Source of the DNA: F23-D06 sp045130275
GTDB taxonomy: Bacteria; Bacteroidota; Bacteroidia; Bacteroidales; WCHB1-69
Direction: 5' to 3'
Length of the DNA stretch: 62,257 nucleotides
Assembly (NCBI GenBank): GCA_045130275.1
Contig: JBGUPL010000065.1
Span: 1-62,257, forward strand
Below the pieces are notes generated by a model that ran no database searches, was not told the DNA's origin, and saw nothing but the letters and a program-made list of their open reading frames with translations. Within the stretch, counting starts at the first letter, position 1; each line of letters opens with the position of its first letter. This document shows positions 32,068 to 41,900 of this stretch, in pieces. The position numbers and the translations under genes are program-made.

Positions 32068-33712
32068 AGGTTTCCTCGCTGTCCCAATAAGCGCGGATGT
32101 TGATTTCCTGAGGGAAGACGTACATTTTCTCGGGCTGTCGCTTGCTGTGGTAGTCGCCTGGATCCCAGCGTCCGTTCCCGTTTTCATCACAAAAAGCTGA
32201 AATCAGATACGCACCCGGCAATAAATGACTGTAAGTTAGAGTTTTAGACGATGTTAGAACATCGCTGCAAAGCGTTTTTCCGTTGCTCTGCAGAATGGCA
32301 ATATATTGGTTGTTGTCTTCCGGAAGTTGGTAGTTCATAATCAGCGTTCCGTAATCTTTTTCTGATTTTGTGGTGAATTGCGACTTCAATGTGTCGTTGA
32401 CGAGGCCGTTGTAGCCGAAAAAAACGGAATCTGGGATCATGACGGTATAGCTTTTCTTTTCAGCAAGTGTCATGGGGAGCGGAAATTGCAGGGAGAAAGT
32501 GTCCGGGATGGCAAAACGAAGGCAGGCGGTGTCTTTGTGGTCCTGATGTTGGGAATAAAGCCACACGTTGAAGGAGTCTGTCGGGTGGACGGGGTAGGGG
32601 AACTGCAAAGTGAGCGGGAGATGGCGTTCACCCGCATTCGCGAATTTCACCGAAAGGACATTGCGCTCAACGGTGCGTCCGCGTCCCGTGCTCTGGCTTG
32701 CACGGAAAGGACTGAGTTTGACGGTGTCCACCTTGTCGTCGGCACGGAGGACGAATGTCGCGGTGTCCGTCAGAATTTCTTTGAAATACCAAAAGACAGT
32801 GTCTCGACTCTCGTTGATCCGCTCGAAATATTCCGGTCCGTGCGACAGTGGAGTGGCGGAGAATTGGTTGATGTGTCGTTTGTAAGGGAAAACGTAAAGC
32901 CCCGCTGACGGGTTTTCATACCTGGCAAGTTGTTGGACAGTGTCCTCCGCCACGAAGGCCATGAGCGTGATGGATGGCAACGCTGCTTTCAAGGAATCGG
33001 CGACGCTGTCCGGAAGTGCTCGGAACGCGCTGACCGGTTCGTCTAGGTATGCAATCTCCTCGTTGGGCAGGTCGTAGCGGAAGTTGGCGTTGATGTCCTT
33101 GAGGGCGAAAATGCGGTATTCACCCGCCGCGATGTTTTTCAGCGAGAAGGAACCGTCGCTGAGCGATTTGGAAACATAATCCGGCAACATGGTGCGCGGC
33201 AAGGAGTCGGCACTCCCCTTGTAGAGCATCACGAGGAAATCCTTGGCGGGCGCCAGCGTTTTGGCATCGTAAAGAATGCCTCGGATCATGTAGTCGTCCA
33301 GACTGTCGCCCGTGGAAAAACTGTAATGGAAATAGCTTTGGGGATTGCCCTCATGGTAGTCTTTGATGCAGTCGGAGAAGACCATGTTGTATGTGGTGTT
33401 CGCTCGAAGCGTGTCCTTGAACTTAATGATGAGAGATTTCCCTTTTATGAGGTATTCCGGGGACGTGGCCAACGGCGGCGAAATGAGCACCTTCTCGGAA
33501 GGGTTGTTCAAGGTGATGAACTCGTCGAAGTAGATGCGGATGTGCTTCTCGCCGAACTGCACCGTGCCGTCTGCTGGATCCGTCTTTAGGACTTTCGGGG
33601 GGGTGGTGTCTTTGGGACCGCCTGTCGGGGCGGTGATTTTTGCGCACCCGCCGAACACGAGGATGGCCGCCGACAGCAGGAACACGATAATATGTCTGTT
33701 TCTCTTTTGCAT
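32045..33712 (-). CDS. Ig-like (Big_5/SbsA-type) domain lipoprotein
   Basis: 555 residues. Lipoprotein signal ILVFGGCAKI with Cys23 as anchor. The N-terminal SbsA-like Ig domain has the family opening GPKDTTPPKVLKTDPADGT, then IRIYFDEFITL and YNMVFSDCIKDYHEGN. It is followed by a carboxypeptidase-regulatory-like beta domain (YMIRGILYDAKTLAPAKDFLVML, FSLKNIAAGEYRIFALKDIN) and a long beta-rich tail. This layout is common in Bacteroidota as surface or periplasmic lipoproteins of unknown role. Confidence 0.85.
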   Translation of the reverse strand: MQKRNRHIIVFLLSAAILVFGGCAKITAPTGGPKDTTPPKVLKTDPADGTVQFGEKHIRIYFDEFITLNNPSEKVLISPPLATSPEYLIKGKSLIIKFKDTLRANTTYNMVFSDCIKDYHEGNPQSYFHYSFSTGDSLDDYMIRGILYDAKTLAPAKDFLVMLYKGSADSLPRTMLPDYVSKSLSDGSFSLKNIAAGEYRIFALKDINANFRYDLPNEEIAYLDEPVSAFRALPDSVADSLKAALPSITLMAFVAEDTVQQLARYENPSAGLYVFPYKRHINQFSATPLSHGPEYFERINESRDTVFWYFKEILTDTATFVLRADDKVDTVKLSPFRASQSTGRGRTVERNVLSVKFANAGERHLPLTLQFPYPVHPTDSFNVWLYSQHQDHKDTACLRFAIPDTFSLQFPLPMTLAEKKSYTVMIPDSVFFGYNGLVNDTLKSQFTTKSEKDYGTLIMNYQLPEDNNQYIAILQSNGKTLCSDVLTSSKTLTYSHLLPGAYLISAFCDENGNGRWDPGDYHSKRQPEKMYVFPQEINIRAYWDSEETFKIGSSN

Positions 33713-33808
33713 CTATAGCCACATTGCATTTTGTCGTTCTCCTAACCATTTGGAGATAAAGGTGTTGGCGACAAAGAATTGTTGATGTCGATCCGATTTT
33801 GAAAACTG

Positions 33809-33816
33809 CAAAAATA
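33809..33816 (-). promoter_or_regulatory. -7 box (TATTTTTG) for the Ig-like lipoprotein
   Basis: CAAAAATA on plus, about 97 nt ahead of the ATG at 33712. Confidence 0.5.
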
Positions 33817-33830
33817 CATAAATTTTGTAA

Positions 33831-34019
33831 TCAGCTTTCACTTTCTTTCCCGGAACTGTCCTCGTTGCTCTTTTTCTTCGGAAAACGTCCAGCCTTCTTC
33901 AATGCGGAAGCGAGAATCCATTCGATCTGCCCGTTTGCGCTGCGAAATTCGTCGGCGGCCCATCGTTCGATAGCCTCGAAAATCTCTGAATCCACTCGTA
34001 AGGCGAAATTTTTCTTCAT
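33831..34019 (-). CDS. Ribbon-helix-helix (Arc-like) small protein
   Basis: 62 residues from the ATG at 34019. It begins MKKNFALRVDSEIFEAIERWAADEFRS, a beta-strand with alternating basic and polar residues followed by two helices, as in Arc/MetJ DNA-binding proteins. The C-terminus is Lys/Ser-rich (KKKSNEDSSGKES). It lies 69 bp downstream of the SPFH gene on the same strand; in Bacteroidota an Arc-like gene beside an SPFH gene is a pairing I recall. It may regulate that operon. No toxin gene is adjacent. Confidence 0.75.
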   Translation of the reverse strand: MKKNFALRVDSEIFEAIERWAADEFRSANGQIEWILASALKKAGRFPKKKSNEDSSGKESES

Positions 34020-34042
34020 AACGGTCAATGTTCCCACGTCCT

Positions 34043-34070
34043 GTAGAGACGTGCCTTGGCGCGTCTCTAC
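34043..34070. repeat. GTAGAGACG palindrome
   Basis: Arms GTAGAGACG / CGTCTCTAC around a 10-nt GC-rich loop, between the SPFH and RHH genes. A half copy (CGTCTCTAC) is at 43149-43157 and a GTAGGGGCG relative is at 38404-38426. Confidence 0.8.
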
Positions 34071-34088
34071 AAAACGGGATTCCTATGA

Positions 34089-35060
34089 TTATTGGTATAA
34101 TGTCCCGGTGTTGATGACCGGCGATGCGGACTCGTCGGCACAGAGCACCACCAAGAGGTTGGAAACCATGGCGGCCTTGCGCTCCTCGTCGAGTTCCACG
34201 ATTTTGTCGTCGGAGAGCTTTTTGAGGGCGAGATCGACCATGCTGACAGCGCCTTCCACGATCTTCTCGCGGGCGGAGATGATGGCGTCGGCCTGCTGGC
34301 GGCGCAGCATCACGCTGGCGATCTCGGCGGCGTAGGCCAAATAGTTGATCCGGGCTTCCACAACTTCTATGCCTGCGATTTCCAGATGTTTGCGCAGCTC
34401 GTCCTCCAAGCGCTCGTTGATCTCCTCGCCACCCGAACGCAGCGTCACGCCCTCATCGGTGCGGTCGATGTTGTCGTAAGCGTACAGACCCGCCAATTTG
34501 CGCAGCGCGGCATCGCTCTGCACGCGCACGAACGAATCAAAACTTTTGACGGATTTCATCGAATTCTCCGTGATGGTGCTGCGGACATCGGAATCCACCT
34601 CGAAGCAAGCTTTGTAAGTGTCGCTGATTTTCCACACCAGAACCAATCCGATCATGATGGGGTTGCCGTTCTTGTCATTCACCTTGATGGGTTCCACGTC
34701 CATGTTCTTCGCACGCAAAGAAAGTTTCTCCTTGCTGTAGAATGGGTTGACCCAGAAGAATCCGTTCTGCTTCACCGTGCCGGAGTACTTGCCGAAGAAG
34801 GTCAGCACCCGCGACTCGTTGGGTTGCACGATGATGAATCCACACAGATGCAGGATCCAGAGAATCAGCAAAAGGAATCCGATGCAGATAGGCAGCAGGA
34901 TCCAAGGGGTGATTGTGCCGTCGGCATCCATCATGTTGTCAAGTTTGGCTAATCGCACTACAATCCAGATGGAAAATACGAACAGAGCGAGATTGACCAG
35001 CAGATGCAGAAAACCATTGTTCTCTGCACTCATTTTTTTGTTAAACTCATTGTTATTCAT
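34089..35060 (-). CDS. SPFH (band 7 / prohibitin-like) membrane protein
   Basis: 323 residues. Two hydrophobic segments near the N-terminus (LHLLVNLALFVFSIWIVV and WILLPICIGFLLLILWILHLCGF) are followed by the SPFH domain: QPNESRVLTFFGKYSGTVKQNGFFWVNPFY, KISDTYKACFEVD and ERLEDELRKHLEIAGIEVVEARINYLAYA, then a coiled region AEIASVMLRRQQADAIISAREKIVEGA. Such proteins form oligomeric membrane microdomain scaffolds. The final 40 residues are short, without the usual long coil. It is co-oriented with the RHH gene. Confidence 0.92.
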   Translation of the reverse strand: MNNNEFNKKMSAENNGFLHLLVNLALFVFSIWIVVRLAKLDNMMDADGTITPWILLPICIGFLLLILWILHLCGFIIVQPNESRVLTFFGKYSGTVKQNGFFWVNPFYSKEKLSLRAKNMDVEPIKVNDKNGNPIMIGLVLVWKISDTYKACFEVDSDVRSTITENSMKSVKSFDSFVRVQSDAALRKLAGLYAYDNIDRTDEGVTLRSGGEEINERLEDELRKHLEIAGIEVVEARINYLAYAAEIASVMLRRQQADAIISAREKIVEGAVSMVDLALKKLSDDKIVELDEERKAAMVSNLLVVLCADESASPVINTGTLYQ

Positions 35061-35111
35061 AACTTTATAATTTAGAGATGTGATTAAAATAATATCAAAA
35101 TAATATCACCG

Positions 35112-35119
35112 CAAAAATA
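35112..35119 (-). promoter_or_regulatory. -7 box (TATTTTTG) for the SPFH gene
   Basis: CAAAAATA on plus, 52 nt ahead of the ATG. The leader contains a perfect 11-bp tandem duplication (AAAATAATATC at 35086-35107). Confidence 0.6.
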
Positions 35120-35168
35120 CATTTTTTTTGATATATGACACATCTGGAAAAAATTTTTTCTTTTTTTG

Positions 35169-35176
35169 TACTTTTG
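35169..35176 (+). promoter_or_regulatory. -7 box (TACTTTTG) for the patatin gene
   Basis: Exact TAnnTTTG match 49 nt ahead of the ATG at 35225; divergent from the SPFH promoter. Confidence 0.6.
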
Positions 35177-35224
35177 CAGTCACCGTATATTGAATCAAAT
35201 TTTTAATTATAAGGATATAAAATA

Positions 35225-37516
35225 ATGATTACCAAGTATTTGCGCGGCTTGCTCTTGATATTGCTGACTTTGTTGACAGTCAGTGTATGGGGGCAGACCG
35301 ACAAATTGGTGAACATCAGTTATGATCCGCACGCCGATTCGGTGTTCTTTGGGCAGATGCAGCAGTATATGGCCCAAATACGCCAGCGGGAGAAGCGTCC
35401 GACAGTGGCATTGGTGCTGGCCGGTGGCGGGGCGAAAGGCGCCGCGCATATCGGTGTGTTGAAATACATCGAGGAGAGAGGCATCCCGATCGATTTTGTG
35501 GCGGGCACGAGTATGGGCGGACTTCTGGGCGGCTTGTACGCCATGGGCTATTCCGTCGATGAGATCGACTCCATCGTGCGCTCCATCGACTGGAATGTGA
35601 TGATGGGCGACGAGATCCCGATGGATTACTACACGTACACGAGAAAGATGTACAAGAACACCTATTTGATCGACATCCCGTTCACGAAATTCGAGTTTCT
35701 GAACAGTCTCCCGTCGGGTTTCAAATATGGTTTGAACATATACAATATGCTCAGTGCCCTCACCGTGGGATACCAGCAGGATATGAGTTTCCTCAATTTC
35801 CCAACACCCTATTGTTGTGTGGCCACGGAGATTGTGTCGCAGAAGGAGAAACATTGGACGTCGGGGTCGATGATCGACGCAATGCGCTCCACAATGTCCA
35901 TCCCTGGCTATTTCAGGCCAGTGCGAGTGGATTCGATGATTCTCTCGGACGGTGGCACGAAGAACAACTTCCCGACGGACATTGCCGTCGCGGCAGGGGC
36001 AGATATCATCATCGGCGTTGAGATGACCATGCCCCGCGACTATCAACGGGTGAACAACATAGCGGATGTTTTGATACAGACAGCGCAATACTCCGGCGGC
36101 TTGGAAGCGCATAACCGTAATGTGAAGAACGCCACGCTCTATATCACCCCGAATATTTCGGGTTTCAACACGCTGAGTTTTGGTACGAAGGAAATCAACA
36201 CGCTGATTCTCAGAGGCTACCAAGAAGCGATCGGACACGAGCGAGAATTTGACAGCATTGTGAATGTTGTAGGCACCGGCGGACGTGAGTTGCAAAACAA
36301 AAGAGCTGTCAACACGTCGGCGATGAAGGTGAAGATCTCCGATGTGGAGTACGAAGGGGTGTCGGAGGCGGAAGAGAAATACATTGACGGGAAGGTGCGT
36401 CTCAAGTTGAATGAATACTACGGCAGGAACGATTTCGAGCTGTCACAAGCCATCATCTTCGGCACGATGGCTTTTTCCCAGGTGATCTACCGGCTTGAAC
36501 CTGACACCGCCGACGGGTATAAGTTGGTGTTCCATTGCGAGAAAAGGCCCGCAAATTCTATCGGCATGGGTTTCCGGGCCGATTCCCAAGAGTGGTTCTC
36601 CGCCATCATCAATGCGGGATTAGGCCGGAACAAAATCTTCGGCTCCCTGTTCGACGTCACAGTCAGGCTTTCGATGTCACCGTATTTGAAGTTGGAGTGG
36701 TATTATCTGCCGAAGAAAGGTCCCAAGTTCGGAATTGCCGGCAAAACGATGTACCGCACCTTGTTGGGCACGGAGGACCACGAGTATGATTACCAGTATT
36801 ACGAGCGGTTGTGGCACAATGAGGCGAAGATTTATATAGCGGACACGCGCTGGAGCCAGGTGAGTCTGAGTGTGGGTGCGCGCATTGAATATATGCCATA
36901 CTACAAGCTCATCCGTCCGATGGCAGACTCGACTACCACGAATTTCTGGAATTGGAAGAACTTTTATCCGTATGTCTATATGCGGTTCACTTATGATCAT
37001 GAGAACACCCGTTATTTTCCGGAGAAAGGTCTGCGCGTGACGGCCAATTATGACTATGACCTGCATCGGACTCACTTCGCGTCAGTGGGCGTCCACGGGG
37101 TCATTCCTGTCAGCAAGTGGTTCGCGATTCTGGCTTCCGTGAACGGTCGTTACATTTTCGGGGATGAGAATACGAATTCGTATATGAACAACTACGTGGG
37201 CGGCATCATGCAGGGACACTATTACGACCAGCAGATCCCGTTCATCGGATACAATTCCGTCAGCCCTCGCGAGCGTCTGCTGACGGTGGCCGACCTCGAG
37301 TTCCGGTTCAAGTTTGCGAAGAAGCACTATTTGTCGTTACTGGCGGCAACCTTGCACGACGGGAAATCGCTCAAGATGATGAGCCCACATCCCGTGTATG
37401 CGGCGGCATTGCAGTACGGTTACAAGTCCAAATTTGGGCCGCTGAGGGCTAACCTCCATTGGAACAGCACCTTCAACAAATTCGGTTTCTACATCAGTAT
37501 CGGGTACGATTTCTAA
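35225..37516 (+). CDS. Patatin-like phospholipase with outer-membrane barrel domain (PlpD-like)
   Basis: 763 residues. After a signal peptide (LLLILLTLLTVSVWG) comes a patatin domain (about 60-290): oxyanion-hole LVLAGGGAKGAAH, nucleophile S96 in GTSMGG, and D242 in SDGGTKNNFP, so the Ser-Asp dyad is intact. A POTRA-like linker (about 330-400) and a C-terminal Omp85/BamA-type barrel follow, with repeated aromatic strands to the end GFYISIGYDF. This matches type Vd autotransporters, which expose a phospholipase at the surface. Lipid degradation or membrane remodelling is the expected activity. Confidence 0.92.
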   Translation: MITKYLRGLLLILLTLLTVSVWGQTDKLVNISYDPHADSVFFGQMQQYMAQIRQREKRPTVALVLAGGGAKGAAHIGVLKYIEERGIPIDFVAGTSMGGLLGGLYAMGYSVDEIDSIVRSIDWNVMMGDEIPMDYYTYTRKMYKNTYLIDIPFTKFEFLNSLPSGFKYGLNIYNMLSALTVGYQQDMSFLNFPTPYCCVATEIVSQKEKHWTSGSMIDAMRSTMSIPGYFRPVRVDSMILSDGGTKNNFPTDIAVAAGADIIIGVEMTMPRDYQRVNNIADVLIQTAQYSGGLEAHNRNVKNATLYITPNISGFNTLSFGTKEINTLILRGYQEAIGHEREFDSIVNVVGTGGRELQNKRAVNTSAMKVKISDVEYEGVSEAEEKYIDGKVRLKLNEYYGRNDFELSQAIIFGTMAFSQVIYRLEPDTADGYKLVFHCEKRPANSIGMGFRADSQEWFSAIINAGLGRNKIFGSLFDVTVRLSMSPYLKLEWYYLPKKGPKFGIAGKTMYRTLLGTEDHEYDYQYYERLWHNEAKIYIADTRWSQVSLSVGARIEYMPYYKLIRPMADSTTTNFWNWKNFYPYVYMRFTYDHENTRYFPEKGLRVTANYDYDLHRTHFASVGVHGVIPVSKWFAILASVNGRYIFGDENTNSYMNNYVGGIMQGHYYDQQIPFIGYNSVSPRERLLTVADLEFRFKFAKKHYLSLLAATLHDGKSLKMMSPHPVYAAALQYGYKSKFGPLRANLHWNSTFNKFGFYISIGYDF

Positions 37517-37558
37517 GGGGTAAGCACGCGATAAAGCTTGCTTTATGTTGAAATACGG

Positions 37559-38275
37559 TCAATTCAGATCCCAGCAAAGCGAGAGGATATCGCGCCAGGG
37601 GAGATGCAACCTTTCAGCGGTCTGTTGATGGCAGAGGGACCCGGCGTGGCAGAAAGCGGCCTGAAGCAGCTCGGGGGCGCGCTGCAGCGCGTAAGCGATG
37701 GAGGGGGCGTGCGTGAGCGTCTCGACTATCGGCAGCATGAAATTTGAAAGGGCGATCTGGAAGCCCGCCTCGGACAACGTCTCCTCGCGGATCTTGTCGA
37801 TCACGGAAACACTGTCGTCATTTAGCAGCAACTCCAGACAGATCATAGTGATTTTCTTTTCGTTGACGGCCTCTATGTATTCCTGCGAAAGTTCGGAGGG
37901 CGGGAGCACGGAAAATAAGATTTGGTTTCCTCTTGAAAGTGCAATCTGGTCGAGGGTGAAGGCGTCGAATTTGAGGACGAGGTTGCTCAGTAGAGCCAGG
38001 TCGGCGTAGTGTTGGGTGAACTCCGCGCCTGCGTCGGCGTAGTCCGTGTCGGAGAAGGGGTTGTGGTTGGCAAAGCCAAACTGTGCGAACACTTTAATTT
38101 GTTGGTCGGAGAGGGAGCGCACGGCGTTCGGGGTGAGAAAACAACTGTCGGGGCACACGGCTTCGGGCTTGGCTAACGCGATTGCGAGTTTGCGCGTGGG
38201 CGTTTCCACAGCGGCCTCCCACGTCTGGGTCTCTGCGTGCGGGGAGTCATGGAGGATAATGTATTCGGAGCTCAT
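37559..38275 (-). CDS. Protein resembling only the N-terminal domain of alanine dehydrogenase/transhydrogenase
   Basis: 238 residues. Residues 25-170 follow the pattern of the AlaDH/PNT N-terminal domain: TPTRKLAIALAKPEAVCPDSCFLTPNAV (cf. the KE-NRVALTP block), NHNPFSDTDYADAGAEF, then LVLKFDAFTLDQIAL and SVLPPSELSQEYIEAVNEKKITMICLE. The glycine-rich NAD-binding domain that should follow is missing; the last 60 residues are helical. Catalysis is therefore unlikely. It lies downstream of tsaE, and in Bacteroidota a full alanine dehydrogenase gene is often next to tsaE, which supports the assignment. Homology is judged by eye. Confidence 0.6.
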   Translation of the reverse strand: MSSEYIILHDSPHAETQTWEAAVETPTRKLAIALAKPEAVCPDSCFLTPNAVRSLSDQQIKVFAQFGFANHNPFSDTDYADAGAEFTQHYADLALLSNLVLKFDAFTLDQIALSRGNQILFSVLPPSELSQEYIEAVNEKKITMICLELLLNDDSVSVIDKIREETLSEAGFQIALSNFMLPIVETLTHAPSIAYALQRAPELLQAAFCHAGSLCHQQTAERLHLPWRDILSLCWDLN

Positions 38276-38277
38276 TT

Positions 38278-38402
38278 GTTAATCGTTAATGGTTAATGGT
38301 TAATGGTTAATGGTTAAAGGTTAAAGGTTAATGGTTAAAGGTTAATGGGTTAGGAGGTTAGAAGGTTAAAGGTTATTGGGTAATGGGTAAATGGTTGATG
38401 AG
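38278..38402. repeat. GGTTAAT/GGTTAAA heptamer array, about 125 bp
   Basis: TGGTTAA x4, AGGTTAA x2, TGGTTAA, AGGTTAA, then looser GGTTAGG/GGTTAAA/GGGTAAT words. It fills the gap between tsaE and the AlaDH-domain gene. Confidence 0.9.
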
Positions 38403-38405
38403 GTA

Positions 38406-38426
38406 GGGGCGTATCGCATACGCCCC
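38406..38426. repeat. Perfect 9-3-9 palindrome GGGGCGTAT-CGC-ATACGCCCC
   Basis: Preceded by GTA, so it reads GTAGGGGCG..., a relative of the GTAGAGACG palindromes. It lies 14 bp past the tsaE stop without a T tract. Confidence 0.8.
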
Positions 38427-38439
38427 GTCAAATTTAGAG

Positions 38440-38853
38440 TTAAAAAGAGAATTTGCGGGTTTGGTCGTCAACACGTTCAATGGTCACGGGGGTGTATTCG
38501 CCGTGGAGCAGGGATTCCACCTTGTCGGTCCATTCGATGAAGCAGTAGTTGCCGCTGTAGAGGTAGTCCTGGAAGCCGATGCGGGTGGCGTCGTCGGGCT
38601 CGTCGATGCGGTAGAAGTCGAAGTGGTAGAGCGGTTCTCCGTCGCGGGTCCAGTATTCGTTCACGATGGCGAAGGTGGGGGAGGTCATGTCGCTTTCCAC
38701 GCCGAGTTGCCGGCATATTTCCTTGATGAGGGTGGTTTTGCCGGTGCCCATCTCGCCGAAAAAGCCGAACACGCGCTCCTGCGGGTGCACCTCCAGCAGT
38801 TTCTGCGCCACCTCGGAAAGTTGGGATTCCTTTGCTACAATATTGTTATTCAT
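38440..38853 (-). CDS. tsaE: tRNA threonylcarbamoyladenosine biosynthesis ATPase TsaE
   Basis: 137 residues, the normal length. Walker A is GFFGEMGTGKTTLIKEIC (about 30-46); SPTFAIVNEYW and YHFDFYRIDEPDDATRIGFQDYLY are the family's other blocks, and CFIEWTDKVESLL follows. It cooperates with TsaB and TsaD to make t6A37 in ANN-decoding tRNAs. The promoter box is at 38894-38901. Confidence 0.93.
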   Translation of the reverse strand: MNNNIVAKESQLSEVAQKLLEVHPQERVFGFFGEMGTGKTTLIKEICRQLGVESDMTSPTFAIVNEYWTRDGEPLYHFDFYRIDEPDDATRIGFQDYLYSGNYCFIEWTDKVESLLHGEYTPVTIERVDDQTRKFSF

Positions 38854-38893
38854 AGAGTTAAGGATAAATCATTTTTTGTTCCTTTAAGATTGG

Positions 38894-38901
38894 CAAACAT
38901 A
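38894..38901 (-). promoter_or_regulatory. -7 box (TATGTTTG) for tsaE
   Basis: CAAACATA on plus, 41 nt ahead of the ATG. Confidence 0.5.
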
Positions 38902-38930
38902 CACAAAATTTGAATACACAACATTTCCTA

Positions 38931-41900
38931 TCAGTCCCGCAGGCAGCGGACGGAATATCCACGTCCCTTTGAGTCATAAAAGCTAAAGGTTGGATTCGAC
39001 CCATTGCAGCTCACCCCACGAGCATAATCGTTGTCACTTGAGGTAGAAGTCCAAAAGTAAGCCCAGGTGCCAAACCCCATGTGCCCATTGTTTTCGGCAA
39101 AATATTCACCAGGCCGAACGTTTCCCAATAAGGATGAACTTCCACTTTGTTGTATAAGGGTGTTGAACTCGTTATGACTCGGGAGGTGCCATCCTTCGGG
39201 ACAGATACCTTGGACTCCACTCGGTGTGCTGTTGCTGGAGCTTGCACCGCCCATCGCGGCACGCCAGTTGTAAAGCAGACCGTATGTGGAGATGTTTGCG
39301 GTGTCATTGTTCGGATAGTAATAGTAAGCGTGCGTGAAACAGGCACTGTAGTTGTAAGAGGTAGGGTGGCTGATCGCGGGAGCGTTGGTGAGGTTCGGGG
39401 CGTAGGCGGTGGTACGCAGGTTCTCGGTCATCCAACACTGTTGTCCTATCTGCATTGTGCTGTAAACGTTGCCTTGAATGTCAGTTACAGGATTTCCACA
39501 GGTGTACGCGGTGAAGAACTCCACTTCATTACCATAGGCTGTTCCGGAGCTGTTGGTGGCGTATGCCCGCACGTAGTAGTGGAAGCCTGTTGCCAAGCCG
39601 GTGAGTTGAACGGAGAAAGCGCCGAACCCCGTGCCGGTCAGAGTGCTGTCGATGCAGTGATTGTCGGCAATGGTCGGGTTATGCGTGGCACTCCAGCAGA
39701 AACCGCGTTCGGTGACGGCCGGTACACCATTGTCGAGAATCTCACCGCTACATGTGGCCGAGTAGAAACCAATGTTCGTGACGGTGTCCGTGATAAGTGT
39801 CGGGAGGGTGAGTGTGGTGAACGTCACGTCGTCGCTGTAGCCCGTGCCGACACCGTTGGTGCCGTAAGCCCGCACGTGATAGGTGGTGCCGGGGGTGAGG
39901 CCGGTGAGTGGCAAAGTGTAGTAGCCGACGCCGGTGGTGTCGGCAGCGATATTGTTGTCCGCAATGGTGGGATTGGGTTGGGTGCTCCAGCAGATACCTC
40001 GTTCGATTTGTGCTGAACCGTTGTCTTGAGTGACCCAACCCGTGCACGAGGCGGATATACTCGTGATGTCTGTGACGGGATACACGATCACCGTGGGTAC
40101 CCCCTTGGTGGTAAAAGATCGTACGGTTCCGTAAGCCGTGCCGTAGCTGTTGGTGGCGTATGCCCGCACGCGGTAGGCAGTGCCGTGTTCCAATCCGGTG
40201 ATGTCGCTGCTGAACTCGCCCGTGCCCGCGCCGTCCACGGTGTGGCTGTCGGCGAGGGTCGGGGTGTTCGGGTAGGCGCACCAGCAGACACCCCGTGCGG
40301 TGACTGGATCACCACCGTCGGAGGTGACGTTGCCGCCGCAAGTGGTGAACGTGTCAACCATGTCCAAGATTTGTCCGGTAATGACAGTTGGGATATCTTT
40401 GGTGGTGAATGTCACCTGCGGGCCGTAGGCAGTGCCGATGGCGTTGGTGGCGTATGCCCGGGCAAAGTAAATGGTGCCGGGCGTGAGATTGGTGAGCGCA
40501 GACACGAATGACCCCGCTCCGCTGCCGTCGGAGGTATGGTCATCGGCCACAGTGGGCGTGGCGGTGGAACTCCAGCATACGCCTCTTTCCGTCACGGGAA
40601 AGTCGCCTTCGTCAACCACGGTGCCTCCACAAAGGACCGAGGTGTTGGTGATGTCGCTGGCGTCTGCCGTAGTCACGCTCGGGCGTACCGCATCAGGATT
40701 ATACACGCAACGTACTGACATTCCAGAGGCCTTGTTGCCGTAGCTGTTGCGTTCTAGATGACTTTGATCGTTTCGCAATGCTCTGTAATAGACGAAGTTG
40801 TCATTGTATGGGGTTGCTGTCCAGAAAAGGGCGGCAGTGCCCGCTTCCACCGAAATTCCGTATGCGGTACCTGCGGGCAGTGCGGAAAAGTTTGTCAGGT
40901 TGTTTTGTGCGGGTTCGGCTCCGACAGCACAAGGTACATCTGATGCGTTCCATCCCTCCGTAGCCGATATGGCTTTGGCGATGCTGGTTGGGTTGCCGCC
41001 GCAGACGCAGGTGTCGATTCCGCCGAGAAAGTCGGTGAGACGGGACCAGTCCTCATCCGTGGGCAGCCGCCAACCGGGAGGGCAGACGGATTTCGCTGCT
41101 TCCCAGTTGTAGAGGTAGCCGTAGTTGTCGCCATCTTCAACATCGGGGAGATAATAGTGCATCGCGTCCGCGTCAATGGCGGCGCTCTGCGCGATGGCGT
41201 TGCCGTCGGAAGTGTGGGTGGTGCGCAGGTTCTCCCGCATCCAGCACTGTTCCCCGATGGCCACCGTGGCATACACATTGCCGTCGTGGTCAGTGGCGGA
41301 AGCGGCCTGCGGACAGGGAGATGCGGATATTGCAGGGGCGGTAGGCAATGCCATGCCAGCCCCGTCAAAGGCGAGCTCCCATTCGTCTAACCAGCCGTTG
41401 TCAAGTGCCCATCCATCCACAATCATGAGACTCCATGTCCCGTTTAGCGGGCATCCGACGAGACTCGAAAAGGAACCGTCTGGATGAAATACATTGGTCA
41501 TGTCGGCCACATTGGTGGAGTCCATGACCGTTTGACCATAAACACTGACGATATTGTCGTTGTAATAGACGTAGTTGCTTGGATTGTAAACGTAGCCGTG
41601 TCGGGTGTTATAGGACCACACATAGTTCCAAGGGGTACCTATGGGATTGGTGGCGCTGTCGCATTTGTTGCTGGTATTGTCGGAATACCCCTTGATGCCA
41701 AAGTCATGACCACTGCTGGAAACCCATCCCGACCAACCCCATTCAGCAACGGGGATGTGAATTGAGCAATCAGAGGATGCACCGTTATTGTATTTTCTCA
41801 AAATGGAGGCATAACTGCCGTTGGGGCATTGCAGGGCAATCCAAAGGTCGCCCGCCCATGAGTGCTCCAGTTTGATGCGGACATATCGGATGTCCTCCTC

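Noticed and set aside
35207..36295. Minus-strand open frame of 362 codons opposite the patatin gene
   Set aside because: Antisense shadow; the patatin frame carries all catalytic blocks.
37531..37546. ATAAAGC-TT-GCTTTAT palindrome after the patatin gene as a terminator
   Set aside because: Short AT-rich stem with a 2-nt loop and no T tract; too weak to call.
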